NCBI RefSeq assembly: GCF_003293845.1
Contig: NZ_QLST01000003.1
Coordinates: forward strand, 124,001 to 188,000
Direction: 5' to 3'
Length of the DNA: 64,000 nucleotides
From: Flavobacterium tibetense
GTDB taxonomy: Bacteria; Bacteroidota; Bacteroidia; Flavobacteriales; Flavobacteriaceae
Position 1 is the first letter of the stretch. Each line of letters starts with the position of its first letter. The translations under genes were made by a program, and so were the position numbers. The notes beneath the pieces are model-generated. The model saw only the letters and a program-made list of their open reading frames with translations, searched no databases and had not been told where the DNA came from. Shown piece after piece: positions 33,301 through 40,837 of the stretch.

Positions 33301-35270
33301 TCAAAAATACTGTCGTTATCACTATCTAAATCTAAATAATCAGGAACACCATCGCCGTCTGTATCTGGTATTTGATGTCCTTCTGCTAAATCATGCATGC
33401 CATTTTGGTTCACATCTACCCAATTGTATAGATAGGCTTTTCCTTCTGATAAATAACCTAATCCTGCTTCCACAACATCTGGTATTCCATCATTGTCTGA
33501 ATCTAAATCAAAAACATCAGCAATTCCGTCGCCATCTAAATCACACAACGTTTGAGAAATTAAAATATCATCAAGTGCTAAATCATTACCTGTTCCACCT
33601 GTTTCATTATTGATGAATATTACTTGAAAAGCACTCACGTTTAAATTTAAGTCAGCCGTAAAATGATGCCAATCTCCAGCTAGATTTCCAGCAGTTGTTG
33701 GAGGAATATCTCCAGTTTCTACAACTGTAAGCAAATTGTTACTCATATCTCTAAATTCAACTCTAACATTTGGTCGTAAACGAGTAGCAATTCCAGGAGC
33801 ATCGGTTCTGTCTAAATTTAGTACCCAAAAACTGTATGTAATTGGAATATTGGGTAAAGCACCAGTTATTTTTGCTGTGTAGAAAATTCCAGGAGTATAG
33901 GAAGCATTGAAAATTGCCATTCTACCATTAGGATTCCCTGTGTGATCTCCTCCCATGTGCCAATAAGATGGAGCCCATGAAGCAATTTGTGCCGATGGAC
34001 CAACGGTGTATTTTCCGTCATTTAAATCGATTAAGTTTAGATTAGGACAATCAGGAGTGTTTACACCAACGGTTCCATCTTCATAACAATAAGTTGTTAA
34101 GGCATCATAAGTTGTATTAATTGTTGTTCTTGTTCCAGCACCAAAAGTTTCGTGTAGAAATTTATAATTTACTTTATTTCCATTTAAGGAATTACAGTTA
34201 GCTTCTTCCACCTCATCTGGTATTCCATCGTTGTCATCATCAATATCTACATTGTCAAAAATCCCATCTCCATCACTGTCAAAAAAGGTTTGAATGCCTT
34301 TTCCAACGATTTCAAATACATAAGGATTGGCATTTTCATTATTACTTGCAATTGAAATTTGGGCCGTTTTATCTCCTATTGAACTTGGGTTGAATTGTAT
34401 TTGAAAAGTTGAAGAGTTATTGAAATTGATTGTGTTATTTGGGTTTTGAACAACTGTAAAATCGGAACTTCCGCTAATTTCAATTAATGGATTTCCTGTT
34501 AGGTTGATGGTATTGGTACCAATGTTTTTTATGGTAAATGTTCTCGTAACAGGATCGGTTACAATTTGTGTCTCTCCAAAGTTAGTGCCATTAGTAGGTG
34601 TAGCCGATGCATTATGAGGAATTTTTACATTATTAATACCAATGACTTCAAGATGATTACCAACTGGAGTTCCGTAAAGACTTACATTATCAATAAAGTA
34701 ATAATCTGCCGTGTTGTTTTGACCATTAAGTTCGTCAAATCGGATTCTAACGCTTATTTGAGTATTCCCATTTGGAACGGAAAATGTATACGGAGAACCT
34801 ACGGTATTTCCAGCACTTGCGTTGTGATTAAACGCATAAACATCAGAAGTGGTACTGTTTTTTCCGTCTATCAATTTTATTGAGGTTGGATATGTAGCCC
34901 CATTATTATAAGAAATATCTAAGTATAAATCATCATTGTCGTCTGGAGTACCATTGGAAGAAAAGAAAACGTTTACATAAACATTGGTATAAGCACTTAT
35001 TGAAATATTGTCGAACGTAATAAATGGGTCATCTGGAGAACTGCTATTTGAACCACCTAGTCGAAGTCCATTTGGAGCAGAAACATAAGTTGAGGTAACC
35101 GTTTGAATAGTACCCGTGTTTAGTGTAGCGGTATAATTCCAAACGTCTTCAGTTTTGTTGTCAAATCCTTGATAAGTAATTAGAGTTTGTGAATAAACTA
35201 AAGAAAAATTGAAAAGTAAAAGAACAATCAGTACGATTTTATTTACTTTTAAAGTGTATTTTTTTTTCAT
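30351..35270 (-). CDS. Large T9SS-secreted protein with calcium-binding repeats and LamG domain
   Basis: 1639-residue cell-surface or secreted protein. A signal peptide (about 1-28, ending VYSQ) is followed by a beta-sandwich with GSNSSSPDDPF and choice-of-anchor type repeats. Thrombospondin type-3 like calcium repeats occur at about 325-350 and 575-800 (DSDGDGIFDNVDIDDDNDG, DLDGDGIADVFDLDSDNDG). A LamG/concanavalin-like domain follows at about 815-990 (FSDGRNDYATDYN-like, then WIHIGAVYDGA). The C-terminal type A sorting domain (about 1565-1639) holds LFSILGQKV, VETGVYIVKVKT and ends KIIIK. It is exported by the type IX system, whose genes are not in this window. Adhesion or matrix function is inferred. 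Confidence 0.92.
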   Translation of the reverse strand: MKKKYTLKVNKIVLIVLLLFNFSLVYSQTLITYQGFDNKTEDVWNYTATLNTGTIQTVTSTYVSAPNGLRLGGSNSSSPDDPFITFDNISISAYTNVYVNVFFSSNGTPDDNDDLYLDISYNNGATYPTSIKLIDGKNSTTSDVYAFNHNASAGNTVGSPYTFSVPNGNTQISVRIRFDELNGQNNTADYYFIDNVSLYGTPVGNHLEVIGINNVKIPHNASATPTNGTNFGETQIVTDPVTRTFTIKNIGTNTINLTGNPLIEISGSSDFTVVQNPNNTINFNNSSTFQIQFNPSSIGDKTAQISIASNNENANPYVFEIVGKGIQTFFDSDGDGIFDNVDIDDDNDGIPDEVEEANCNSLNGNKVNYKFLHETFGAGTRTTINTTYDALTTYCYEDGTVGVNTPDCPNLNLIDLNDGKYTVGPSAQIASWAPSYWHMGGDHTGNPNGRMAIFNASYTPGIFYTAKITGALPNIPITYSFWVLNLDRTDAPGIATRLRPNVRVEFRDMSNNLLTVVETGDIPPTTAGNLAGDWHHFTADLNLNVSAFQVIFINNETGGTGNDLALDDILISQTLCDLDGDGIADVFDLDSDNDGIPDVVEAGLGYLSEGKAYLYNWVDVNQNGMHDLAEGHQIPDTDGDGVPDYLDLDSDNDSIFDVDESWAGNPNAYPGYENGDGDINGDGVGDGPESETFRNKDTNGDGILEGFGDGILDIYDYAFNVYGNNEQGTNVAPFAYYVKDTDGDGIPDYLDVMSDGVTFDISHTLYAHLDADNDGIIDGNIDSDGDGILDAFDTDNTVFGSPRNLERKLFLSFDGRNDYATDYNIINNWSQVSMMAWININTAFSSEGIVVGQDKFHLKINNSRHVETVANGISLSNNTTLNTSQWIHIGAVYDGANEILKLFVNGELVNSVAISGSIATDASLFTIGKNPIANTQFFKGKIDEVRLFNVALTDSQFQKMVYQEIEDNGGQIRGAVIPKDIPNLPWGNLVRYFKMDNYKDDVIDNHTTVAIDTSPGARIFNVKTIEPQEAPMPFVTEQTGDFPTAVHSIAKEIRGLDVNDYDWSIIQVNHNILSDANHVDLGMFVASNAQIDVINDTKLQNDWYLKLDGKIDLHDYSQLLQTTESDLDPSSIGTIEKDQKGTGNLFNYNYWSSPVSSVTSTTNNNTGFTVGSVLRDGTNSANPQSIIWISGFNGLPNPMRLARYWLYKFTNTTSEYANWQQINENTVLQTGQAYTMKGSGIVTAPNIQLQNYVFTGKPNNGLINNTGIQIGINNINLTGNPYPSALDANEFINDNLNAITGTLYFWEHYASNNTHVLAGYQGGYAARNLVGGVPPVAPALISGLGSSSRIPGRYITVAQGYFVKGNSNGGQIIYQNSQRKFIKETNTNSNEMFRTENNFVSSNNNSDDEEAPDSFARIRLGYTGSTNFHRQLLIGFMNENADDNFNLGYDGEIIDIQPNDIFFQLDNYKLVIQGVGFFNPNAIYPLTVKSSQTGMVHFMIDDLENFDANQPIYIHDNTNDSYHNIRISNLSIVIPAGDITNRFSLRFTNQTLSTNEFESNAALVFYNSNEEKIELVNPQNRTIETITLFSILGQKVDYWKVNSSENSIKLPVKNVETGVYIVKVKTNDGNSFSEKIIIK

Positions 35271-35542
35271 AGTTAGCTTTTTTAAAAATATTGACTCAAT
35301 AGATTTAAAACGTTTTGTGATTTATCTAAATATTATTTTATTGATAATCAGTGTTTTAAATTTTTAAATACAAGCAAATATTTGTAAAAAATCTAAGAAA
35401 ATGAATGGCAAAGTAATAAGTGTGTGGATTCGTTTAATAACTGCTTAGTTATGAATGAATTTCAAAATAATTAATTGATTTTCAGTTAATTACTGTACTT
35501 TTATTCAGAGAGAAAGTTATGTTTAAAAAGCTCTTTAACGAA
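35271..35542. other. AT-rich gap before the T9SS cargo gene
   Basis: 272 bp without a gene or clear hairpin. It should contain the promoter of the T9SS cargo gene reading leftward. I see no well-matched -7/-33 pair and no repeat. Confidence 0.3.
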
Positions 35543-36487
35543 TTACCCGTTTCTAAAAATCTCTTTCACAGCAGCTTCATAATTCTTACTATTTCCTGCC
35601 TTTTTAATCTTTTTAAAAGTTTTTTGCGGATTGGAAAAGGATTCTGAAAAGTATTCCCAAAAACCCAACATTTTCATACGAATAGGTGTTGGACCTGACA
35701 AATAAGCATCATATTCTTTATAAATTTCATCATGAAAAGCTTCGAAAATTTCATAACGATTTTCAGGATACTCAGTTGTATTGTTTTTAATCATAGAAGG
35801 CAAAAACGGATCAGCAATTAATCCTCTTCCTATCATCCAATGGTCAATGGTTGGGAAGCGTTCTTGCATGGTTCTGAATTTTTCAACAGAAGTAATATCG
35901 CCATTGTAGTAAATCTTTTGTTTGGAAGTAGCTAAACATTTTTGGAAGGAATCCAAATCAACGCCACCTTTGTATAATTGTTTTCCAATTCGCGCATGAA
36001 TGGCGATATTTTTAATTGGATATTGTTCCAAAATTGGGAAAACATCTAAAATTTCGGTTGGATTTTCGTAACCCATTCGCATTTTCATGGAAACGATAAT
36101 GTCGGTTTCGTTGTGCACGCGCTTTAAAATATGTTCTATTTGTGATGTGTTGCTAATTAATCCCGAACCCATGCCGCATTTAGCAACCATTGGATACGGA
36201 CAACCCAAATTCCAGTTCAATTCTTTATAACCAAATTGCTGCACATATTTGGCAACGAATAAAAATTCTTCTGCATCATTGGTAATAATCTGTGGAATGA
36301 CTTCCAAAGTACTGTTGTTTTCGGGAAGAATATCACGTTCATACGAACCTTTCACTACCAATTTACCATTCAACTTGATATATGGTGAGTAGAAAGTATC
36401 AATTCCGCCAAAATATTTATGAAAAGCATTTCGAAACCTGAAATCGGTAAAACCTTGTAATGGGGAAGAAAGTAACGTTGGCATCAT
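35543..36487 (-). CDS. tRNA-dihydrouridine synthase family protein
   Basis: FMN- and NADPH-dependent reduction of uridine in tRNA D-loops. 314 residues in a TIM barrel: LLSSPLQGFTDFRFRNAF at the flavin-binding start, ELNWNLGCPYPMVAKCGMGSGLI with the catalytic Cys in AKCGMG, IVSMKMRMGYENP, IAIHARIGKQLYKGGVD and YYNGDITS, then WMIGRGLIADPFL. The C-terminal helical tail is short. Which tRNA position it serves (DusA, B or C type) is unclear. Start could be either of two adjacent ATGs. Confidence 0.92.
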   Translation of the reverse strand: MMPTLLSSPLQGFTDFRFRNAFHKYFGGIDTFYSPYIKLNGKLVVKGSYERDILPENNSTLEVIPQIITNDAEEFLFVAKYVQQFGYKELNWNLGCPYPMVAKCGMGSGLISNTSQIEHILKRVHNETDIIVSMKMRMGYENPTEILDVFPILEQYPIKNIAIHARIGKQLYKGGVDLDSFQKCLATSKQKIYYNGDITSVEKFRTMQERFPTIDHWMIGRGLIADPFLPSMIKNNTTEYPENRYEIFEAFHDEIYKEYDAYLSGPTPIRMKMLGFWEYFSESFSNPQKTFKKIKKAGNSKNYEAAVKEIFRNG

Positions 36488-36523
36488 GCCGCAAAGATAG
36501 TAGATATTTTTATTGGAATTGCG

Positions 36524-37057
36524 TTATTTTACCAATTCGATTTTATCTAAGACCAATTCAAACGACTCATTTTTCTTATTGCCAATTAAAAACACAATTT
36601 CTTCTAGAAAATCACCTTTAAAATTTGGAAAATTTAAGGTTTGACCTCTGAATGAAGGATACAAATCATTTAAGTTGATAGTTACAGTTTCCCATTCACC
36701 AGAAGTTTTGAAAGTAGTGATATAAGAATAATAGGAGTTCACATTGTCTTTAATTCGGAATTGGTACTCTTTTCCATCGCCTTTTAATCGAATGGCAACT
36801 TTTGTGTAATTACCAATAGCTTTTCTATTCATTTGGTAACGAACCGATGAAAATCCACCATTATTTGCAATGGAAACATCTCCATAAAAAACACCATTTC
36901 CTGCATCATCCATTTTGAATTTTCCATACGAACGACCACCCATTACGGTGTCATCAATGATTCGCCATTCTTTTGCGTTCGTATTTTTATTAAAATCAAA
37001 AAGTAGTGCTTCATTCATAAGTATTGGAAAAAGAAAAATAAAAAGTGCCAGTTTCAT
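36524..37057 (-). CDS. CIA30 family protein
   Basis: 177-residue protein of the complex I intermediate-associated protein 30 family, a jelly-roll galactose-binding-like fold. It has a signal-like N-terminus (MKLALFIFLFPILMNEALL), the WRIIDDTVMGGRSYGKF hallmark, NNGGFSSVRYQMNR, and closing FLIGNKKNESFELVLDKIELVK. The bacterial role is unknown, and the name comes from mitochondrial homologues; here it is probably a periplasmic or exported sugar-binding-like protein. It lies 36 bp before the dus gene start on the same strand. Confidence 0.88.
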   Translation of the reverse strand: MKLALFIFLFPILMNEALLFDFNKNTNAKEWRIIDDTVMGGRSYGKFKMDDAGNGVFYGDVSIANNGGFSSVRYQMNRKAIGNYTKVAIRLKGDGKEYQFRIKDNVNSYYSYITTFKTSGEWETVTINLNDLYPSFRGQTLNFPNFKGDFLEEIVFLIGNKKNESFELVLDKIELVK

Positions 37058-37220
37058 AGTATTTTTTATTAAATGTAATAAATAACTTAATTGCTATGAA
37101 AATTTTAACCAAAGGTTGGGAAGTGTTTGATGGAGATTAAAGTAAACATTTAATCTAATTTTAATTAAAATCGTTTACGGTTTTGTTTACGGTTTGTAAA
37201 ACTAAGAAATATTTAGACAT

Positions 37221-37250
37221 AAAAAAACGGATTAGAAACACTAATCCGTT
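37221..37250 (-). terminator. Terminator of the tRNA-Met gene
   Basis: AACGGATTAG and CTAATCCGTT pair perfectly around a 5-nt loop, with seven T following on the minus strand, 23 bp beyond the tRNA 3' end. Confidence 0.9.
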
Positions 37251-37273
37251 GATTTTTAAAAACTTACTTTTCG

Positions 37274-37347
37274 TAGCGAAGACGGGAGTTGAACCCGTGA
37301 CCTCAGGGTTATGAATCCTGCGCTCTAACCAACTGAGCTACCTCGCC
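37274..37347 (-). tRNA. tRNA-Met (CAT)
   Basis: 74-nt cloverleaf on the minus strand: acceptor GGCGAGG paired with CTTCGCT, D-arm GCTC/GAGC, anticodon loop TTCATAA with anticodon CAT, variable AGGTC, and T-arm ACGGG-TTCAACT-CCCGT. CCA is not encoded. The GGATTCATAACCC anticodon arm fits elongator methionine. The first acceptor pair is G-U. A perfect promoter and terminator frame the gene. Confidence 0.96.
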
Positions 37348-37383
37348 AAAATGTTGGTCTCACATCCTTGCTGAATGCGGGTG

Positions 37384-37414
37384 CAAATATAAAACTATTT
37401 ATTTTTAGTGCAAA
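37384..37414 (-). promoter_or_regulatory. Promoter of tRNA-Met
   Basis: On the minus strand TTTG (37414-37411), 19 nt, then TATATTTG (37391-37384): an exact match to the Bacteroidota consensus at consensus spacing, 36 bp before the tRNA. Confidence 0.9.
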
Positions 37415-37496
37415 TAAAATTTCAGAAATTATTTATTCTTTTTTCTTTTTGCATTTTCAAATTATTCTCTATATATTTCCGAAAAATTCAAAATCT

Positions 37497-37889
37497 ATGG
37501 AAGTTAAAGTTAAATACGAATTAGAATTCCCCATTCATGCCTCACCATCGCTACTATATCAATATATTTCAACACCTTCTGGCTTGTCGGAATGGTTTGC
37601 CGATAACGTAAATTCTCGTGGAGAAATCTTTACCTTTATTTGGGAAGATTCTGAAGAACGTGCCAAACTAGCAGCCAAAAAATCAGGAGAACGTGTAAAA
37701 TTTAGATGGATGAACGAAGATGATTCTGATAGTGAGTACTTTTTTGAGTTACGAATCATGGAAGATGAAATTACAAAAGACGTTTCTATTGTAGTGATTG
37801 ACTTTGCCGAAGAAGATGAATTGGACGAAGCAGCCTTGCTTTGGGAAAATCAAATTTCCGATTTAAAACATGTGATTGGCTCTGTTTAA
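37497..37889 (+). CDS. START-like (SRPBCC superfamily) domain protein
   Basis: 130-residue cytosolic protein of the START/Bet v1-like helix-grip fold, near the AHSA1 group. ELEFPIHASPSLLYQYISTPSGLSEWFADNV is the opening strand-helix, GERVKFRWM and YFFELRIME are core strands, and LWENQISDLKHVIG is the long C-terminal helix. Ligand unknown. ATG 37497 is used; the upstream frame overlaps the tRNA promoter. A terminator follows that overlaps the next gene's promoter. Confidence 0.88.
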   Translation: MEVKVKYELEFPIHASPSLLYQYISTPSGLSEWFADNVNSRGEIFTFIWEDSEERAKLAAKKSGERVKFRWMNEDDSDSEYFFELRIMEDEITKDVSIVVIDFAEEDELDEAALLWENQISDLKHVIGSV

Positions 37890-37905
37890 ACTCAATTATA
37901 AAGGT

Positions 37906-37936
37906 TATATTTGTCCCGATTTTTAAATCGGGATTT
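37906..37936 (+). promoter_or_regulatory. Overlapping promoter and terminator
   Basis: TATATTTG (37906-37913) is an exact -7 element. It is followed at once by the stem CCCGATTT/AAATCGGG (37914-37931) and a T-run, which end the upstream START-like gene. The new transcript should begin within the hairpin, so it inherits only its 3' arm. The next ATG is at 37940. Confidence 0.75.
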
Positions 37937-37939
37937 TTT

Positions 37940-38776
37940 ATGGTAAATAGTAACGGAACTATTGAGCAAGAAGCTACATTTTCAGTAGCAACAAATAGAG
38001 GATTTTTATTCGGAGATAGTGTTTTTGAAACAATAAGAACTTTAAATAACAAGGTTTTGTTTTTAGAAGATCACTATTTTCGCTTAATGGCATCTATGCG
38101 AATTTGTAGAATGGAAATTCCAATGCAGTTTACCATGGAATATTTTGAATCACAGATTTTAAGTTTAATCCAACATTCCAATGCTGCTGCTAACCGAGTA
38201 CGTTTCTCTGTTTTTAGAATTGGCGATGGGTTTTATTTGCCCTCTACCAATGAAGTTGAATTTTTAGTTACATTTCAACCTTTGGAAAATGAACTATACA
38301 TTTTCAACGAAACCGATTATGAAGTGGAATTATTTAAAGATTCGTATGTGACCAAACAATTGCTTTCTACTTTGAAAACCAACAATAAAATGGTGCAAAT
38401 TACAGGAAGCGTTTTTGCACATGAAAATGGCTACCAAAATTGTTTATTACTCAATGATGATAAAAATGTAGTGGAAGCTTTACAAGGGAATTTGTTTATG
38501 AAAATGAATAACCAATTAATCACACCACCAATAGCAGACGGTTGTTTAAATGGTATTATGCGAAAGCAGATTTTAACTCTTGCAAAAAAAGTGGAAGGTT
38601 TAGAAGTAATTGAGAAATCAATTTCACCATTTGATTTGCAAAAGGCGGATGAATTGTTTGTTACCAATGTAATTCAAGGTGTTCAATCTATAACGAAATA
38701 CCGAAAAAAGACTTACGAAAATTCATTAGCTAAAGAATTACATGTGAAATTAAATGCTTTGGTGCGTCTTAGTTAA
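37940..38776 (+). CDS. Class IV aminotransferase
   Basis: PLP-dependent enzyme of fold type IV (branched-chain aminotransferase, D-amino-acid aminotransferase or 4-amino-4-deoxychorismate lyase). 278 residues from ATG 37940. RGFLFGDSVFETIRT is the N-terminal hallmark, LLSTLKTNNK holds the probable PLP Lys146, and EALQGNLFM and CLNGIMRKQIL are the phosphate-cup segments. The exact activity is not decidable; a chorismate lyase role (pabC) is a common assignment for this size. The end overlaps convergent yqgE by 8 bp. Confidence 0.88.
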   Translation: MVNSNGTIEQEATFSVATNRGFLFGDSVFETIRTLNNKVLFLEDHYFRLMASMRICRMEIPMQFTMEYFESQILSLIQHSNAAANRVRFSVFRIGDGFYLPSTNEVEFLVTFQPLENELYIFNETDYEVELFKDSYVTKQLLSTLKTNNKMVQITGSVFAHENGYQNCLLLNDDKNVVEALQGNLFMKMNNQLITPPIADGCLNGIMRKQILTLAKKVEGLEVIEKSISPFDLQKADELFVTNVIQGVQSITKYRKKTYENSLAKELHVKLNALVRLS

Positions 38777-39329
38777 GCATAGGATCGGATGGTGCATTGG
38801 AAAATAAAACATAATCACCACCTTGTTCCATAATTTTTTCTTTCCAAAAATGTTGAGCCGACTTGGAAAGTATCTTGCTTTTCAGTCCATTTTCAACTAC
38901 TAACCAAGCATTTTCTTTTAATTCTTGTTCTAATTGATTGGCGTTCCAGCCACTATAGCCAAGAAAAAAACGGATGTTGTTTTTGGTTAATTTTCCTTCG
39001 TTAATTAGGTTTTTTGTAATTTCAAAATCGCCTCCCCAAAAAATACCATCAGCAATTTCTACGCTGTTAGGTATTAATTTAGGTGTGTTGTGAATAAAAT
39101 ATAAATTGTCTTGTTCTACTGGTCCTCCATTGTAAACAATAAAAGAAGCTTCAATCTCTGGAACCAAATCTTCGATGGTATAGCTCAAAGGTTTGTTCAT
39201 AATAAAACCAACCGAACCTTCAGTATTGTGTTCAGCTAAAAAAACTACCGAACGATTAAAAGAGACATCTCCTAGTGTTGAAGGTTCTGCAACTAATAAG
39301 TGTCCTTTTTTTGGTAAAACAGCTATCAT
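38769..39329 (-). CDS. YqgE/AlgH family protein (UPF0301)
   Basis: 186-residue protein from ATG 39329 (MIAVLPKKGHLLVAEP). It has the family blocks GHLLVAEPSTLGDVSFNRSVVFL, GSVGFIMNKPL, YNGGPVEQDNLYFIH and FFLGYSGWNANQLEQEL. The role is unknown; AlgH in Pseudomonas was linked to alginate regulation and the fold suggests a nucleotide or redox function. It lies downstream of the HU gene on the same strand but behind a terminator. Confidence 0.92.
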   Translation of the reverse strand: MIAVLPKKGHLLVAEPSTLGDVSFNRSVVFLAEHNTEGSVGFIMNKPLSYTIEDLVPEIEASFIVYNGGPVEQDNLYFIHNTPKLIPNSVEIADGIFWGGDFEITKNLINEGKLTKNNIRFFLGYSGWNANQLEQELKENAWLVVENGLKSKILSKSAQHFWKEKIMEQGGDYVLFSNAPSDPMLN

Positions 39330-39390
39330 AAGTTTCAGATTTGATATAAAGTTATCAAAAAAATGGTACAAAATCAAATTATTTTCAAAA

Positions 39391-39416
39391 AAAAAGTCCC
39401 GACTAATCGGGACTTT
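39391..39416 (-). terminator. Terminator after the HU gene
   Basis: AAAGTCCCGA and TCGGGACTTT pair around CTAA, with a run of T on the minus strand. It separates the HU gene from yqgE. Confidence 0.9.
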
Positions 39417-39433
39417 AATTGTATTCTAGTAAA

Positions 39434-39712
39434 TTATTTTTTGTTTACAGCACCTTCTAATTCAGCACCAGCTTTGAATTTTACTACATTTTTAGCAGCA
39501 ATTTTGATAGTTTTACCAGTTTGAGGGTTTCTTCCATCTCTTGCAGCTCTTTTAGAAACTGACCAAGAACCAAAACCTACTAAAGATACTCTTCCACCTT
39601 TGTTTAAAGTTCCTTCAACATTGCTTAAAAATGATTCTAAAGCTAATTTTGCAGCTGCTTTAGTGATACCAGCAGAAGCTGCCATTGCATCGATTAATTC
39701 TGATTTGTTCAT
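39434..39712 (-). CDS. HU family DNA-binding protein
   Basis: Histone-like dimeric DNA-bending protein, 92 residues, normal for HU/IHF. It shows MNKSELIDAMAASAGITKAAAKLAL, the VSLVGFGSWSVSKRAAR turn, the DNA-binding arm RDGRNPQTGKTIKIAAKN with the intercalating Pro, and FKAGAELEGAVN. A strong consensus promoter lies upstream and a strong terminator downstream, in line with an abundant monocistronic product. Confidence 0.97.
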   Translation of the reverse strand: MNKSELIDAMAASAGITKAAAKLALESFLSNVEGTLNKGGRVSLVGFGSWSVSKRAARDGRNPQTGKTIKIAAKNVVKFKAGAELEGAVNKK

Positions 39713-39755
39713 AATGATTTTTATTATAATTGGTTAAACTTAATTTATTTCCTTA

Positions 39756-39785
39756 CAAATTTAGCGGTATAACTGAATTACACAA
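39756..39785 (-). promoter_or_regulatory. Promoter of the HU gene
   Basis: On the minus strand TTG (39785-39783), 19 nt, then TAAATTTG (39763-39756): exact consensus and spacing, 44 bp before the HU start. Confidence 0.9.
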
Positions 39786-39889
39786 GTGTTTGACTATTTT
39801 TTATTCAAAAATGTTAATAAAACATCAAAAATGTTAATAACATTATTTGTTTTATTCTAAATTCTTGAAAATATCAGTGTTTTAAGGTG

Positions 39890-40837
39890 CTAAAAAGCTA
39901 ATGTGCTATCAGAAAAATGAATTCCATTTAGCAACTCATGGGTTTGCATTTTCTTCTTTCCTGGAAATTGTAGACTATTTACCTTAATAAAACCGTCTTT
40001 GGTAGCCACTTTTAATTCTTTTTTCGTTGTTAGTAATTGTCCAGCAGTAAAATTATGTTGTGCTGCTTCAAATTCGCAATCGTACAGTTTTACATTCCAT
40101 TCATTATCACCATCTTTTATAAATGTCCAAGCTGCTGGATACGGACATAAGCCTCTAATATGATTGAAAATGACACTACCTGATTGGTTCCAGTCAATTT
40201 TGCAATTTTCTTTATTCAATTTGTAAGCGGTTTTTATTTCCCCTTTTTCTTCTTGAAGTGTTGTTTGTACGTTTCCTTTTTCTATGAGCGCTAAGGTTTC
40301 AATAACGGCTTCACTTCCTAAATGCATTAAGCGGTCATGCAATTCACCTGCTGTTTCATTGGAAGCAATTTCCGTTTCCTTACTTAAAATCATTGCGCCA
40401 GTGTCAATTTTATCATCAATGAAGAAAGTGGTAACTCCAGTTTTGCTTTCACCGTTAATTATAGCCCAATTGATAGGTGCCGCACCACGATACTGCGGTA
40501 ATAAAGAAGCGTGTAAGTTAAAAGTTCCCAAATTTGGCATTTTCCAAACAACTTCTGGTAGCATTCGGAAAGCAACTACTACTTGTAAATTGGCATTTAA
40601 ACTTCGTAACTCTTCTAAAAATTCTTCCGATTTTAAATTAGTTGGTTGTAGTAAACGCAAGTTTTTTTCTAAAGCATAGACTTTAACCGCGCTCATACTT
40701 ACTTTCTGACCTCTTCCAGCAGGTTTGTCTGGTGCTGTGATTACGCCTACGATTTCATAGTTATTTCGGTAAATGGTATCGAGAATTCCAACGGCAAAAT
40801 CGGGAGTTCCCATGAATACAATTTTAAGTTTTTCCAT
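39890..40837 (-). CDS. fmt: Methionyl-tRNA formyltransferase
   Basis: Formylates initiator methionyl-tRNA using 10-formyl-THF. 315 residues. The N-terminal hydrolase domain has VFMGTPDFAVGIL, LHASLLPQYRGAAPINWAI (formyl donor site with the HxSLLPxxRG motif) and the GVTTFFIDDKIDTGAMI segment. The C-terminal OB-like domain covers about 205-315. The ATG shares position 40837 with the recQ stop codon, so the genes overlap by one base and are coupled. Confidence 0.97.
   Translation of the reverse strand: MEKLKIVFMGTPDFAVGILDTIYRNNYEIVGVITAPDKPAGRGQKVSMSAVKVYALEKNLRLLQPTNLKSEEFLEELRSLNANLQVVVAFRMLPEVVWKMPNLGTFNLHASLLPQYRGAAPINWAIINGESKTGVTTFFIDDKIDTGAMILSKETEIASNETAGELHDRLMHLGSEAVIETLALIEKGNVQTTLQEEKGEIKTAYKLNKENCKIDWNQSGSVIFNHIRGLCPYPAAWTFIKDGDNEWNVKLYDCEFEAAQHNFTAGQLLTTKKELKVATKDGFIKVNSLQFPGKKKMQTHELLNGIHFSDSTLAF

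Noticed and set aside
32864-33613. His-, Leu- and Tyr-rich frames on the strand opposite the T9SS protein
   Set aside because: They are antisense readings of the calcium-repeat region; their composition mirrors the repeated DGDG codons.
37274-37347. tRNA-Met as an integration site for a mobile element
   Set aside because: No integrase gene, no direct repeat of the tRNA 3' end and no accessory genes are next to it; XerD at 51890 is a housekeeping type.
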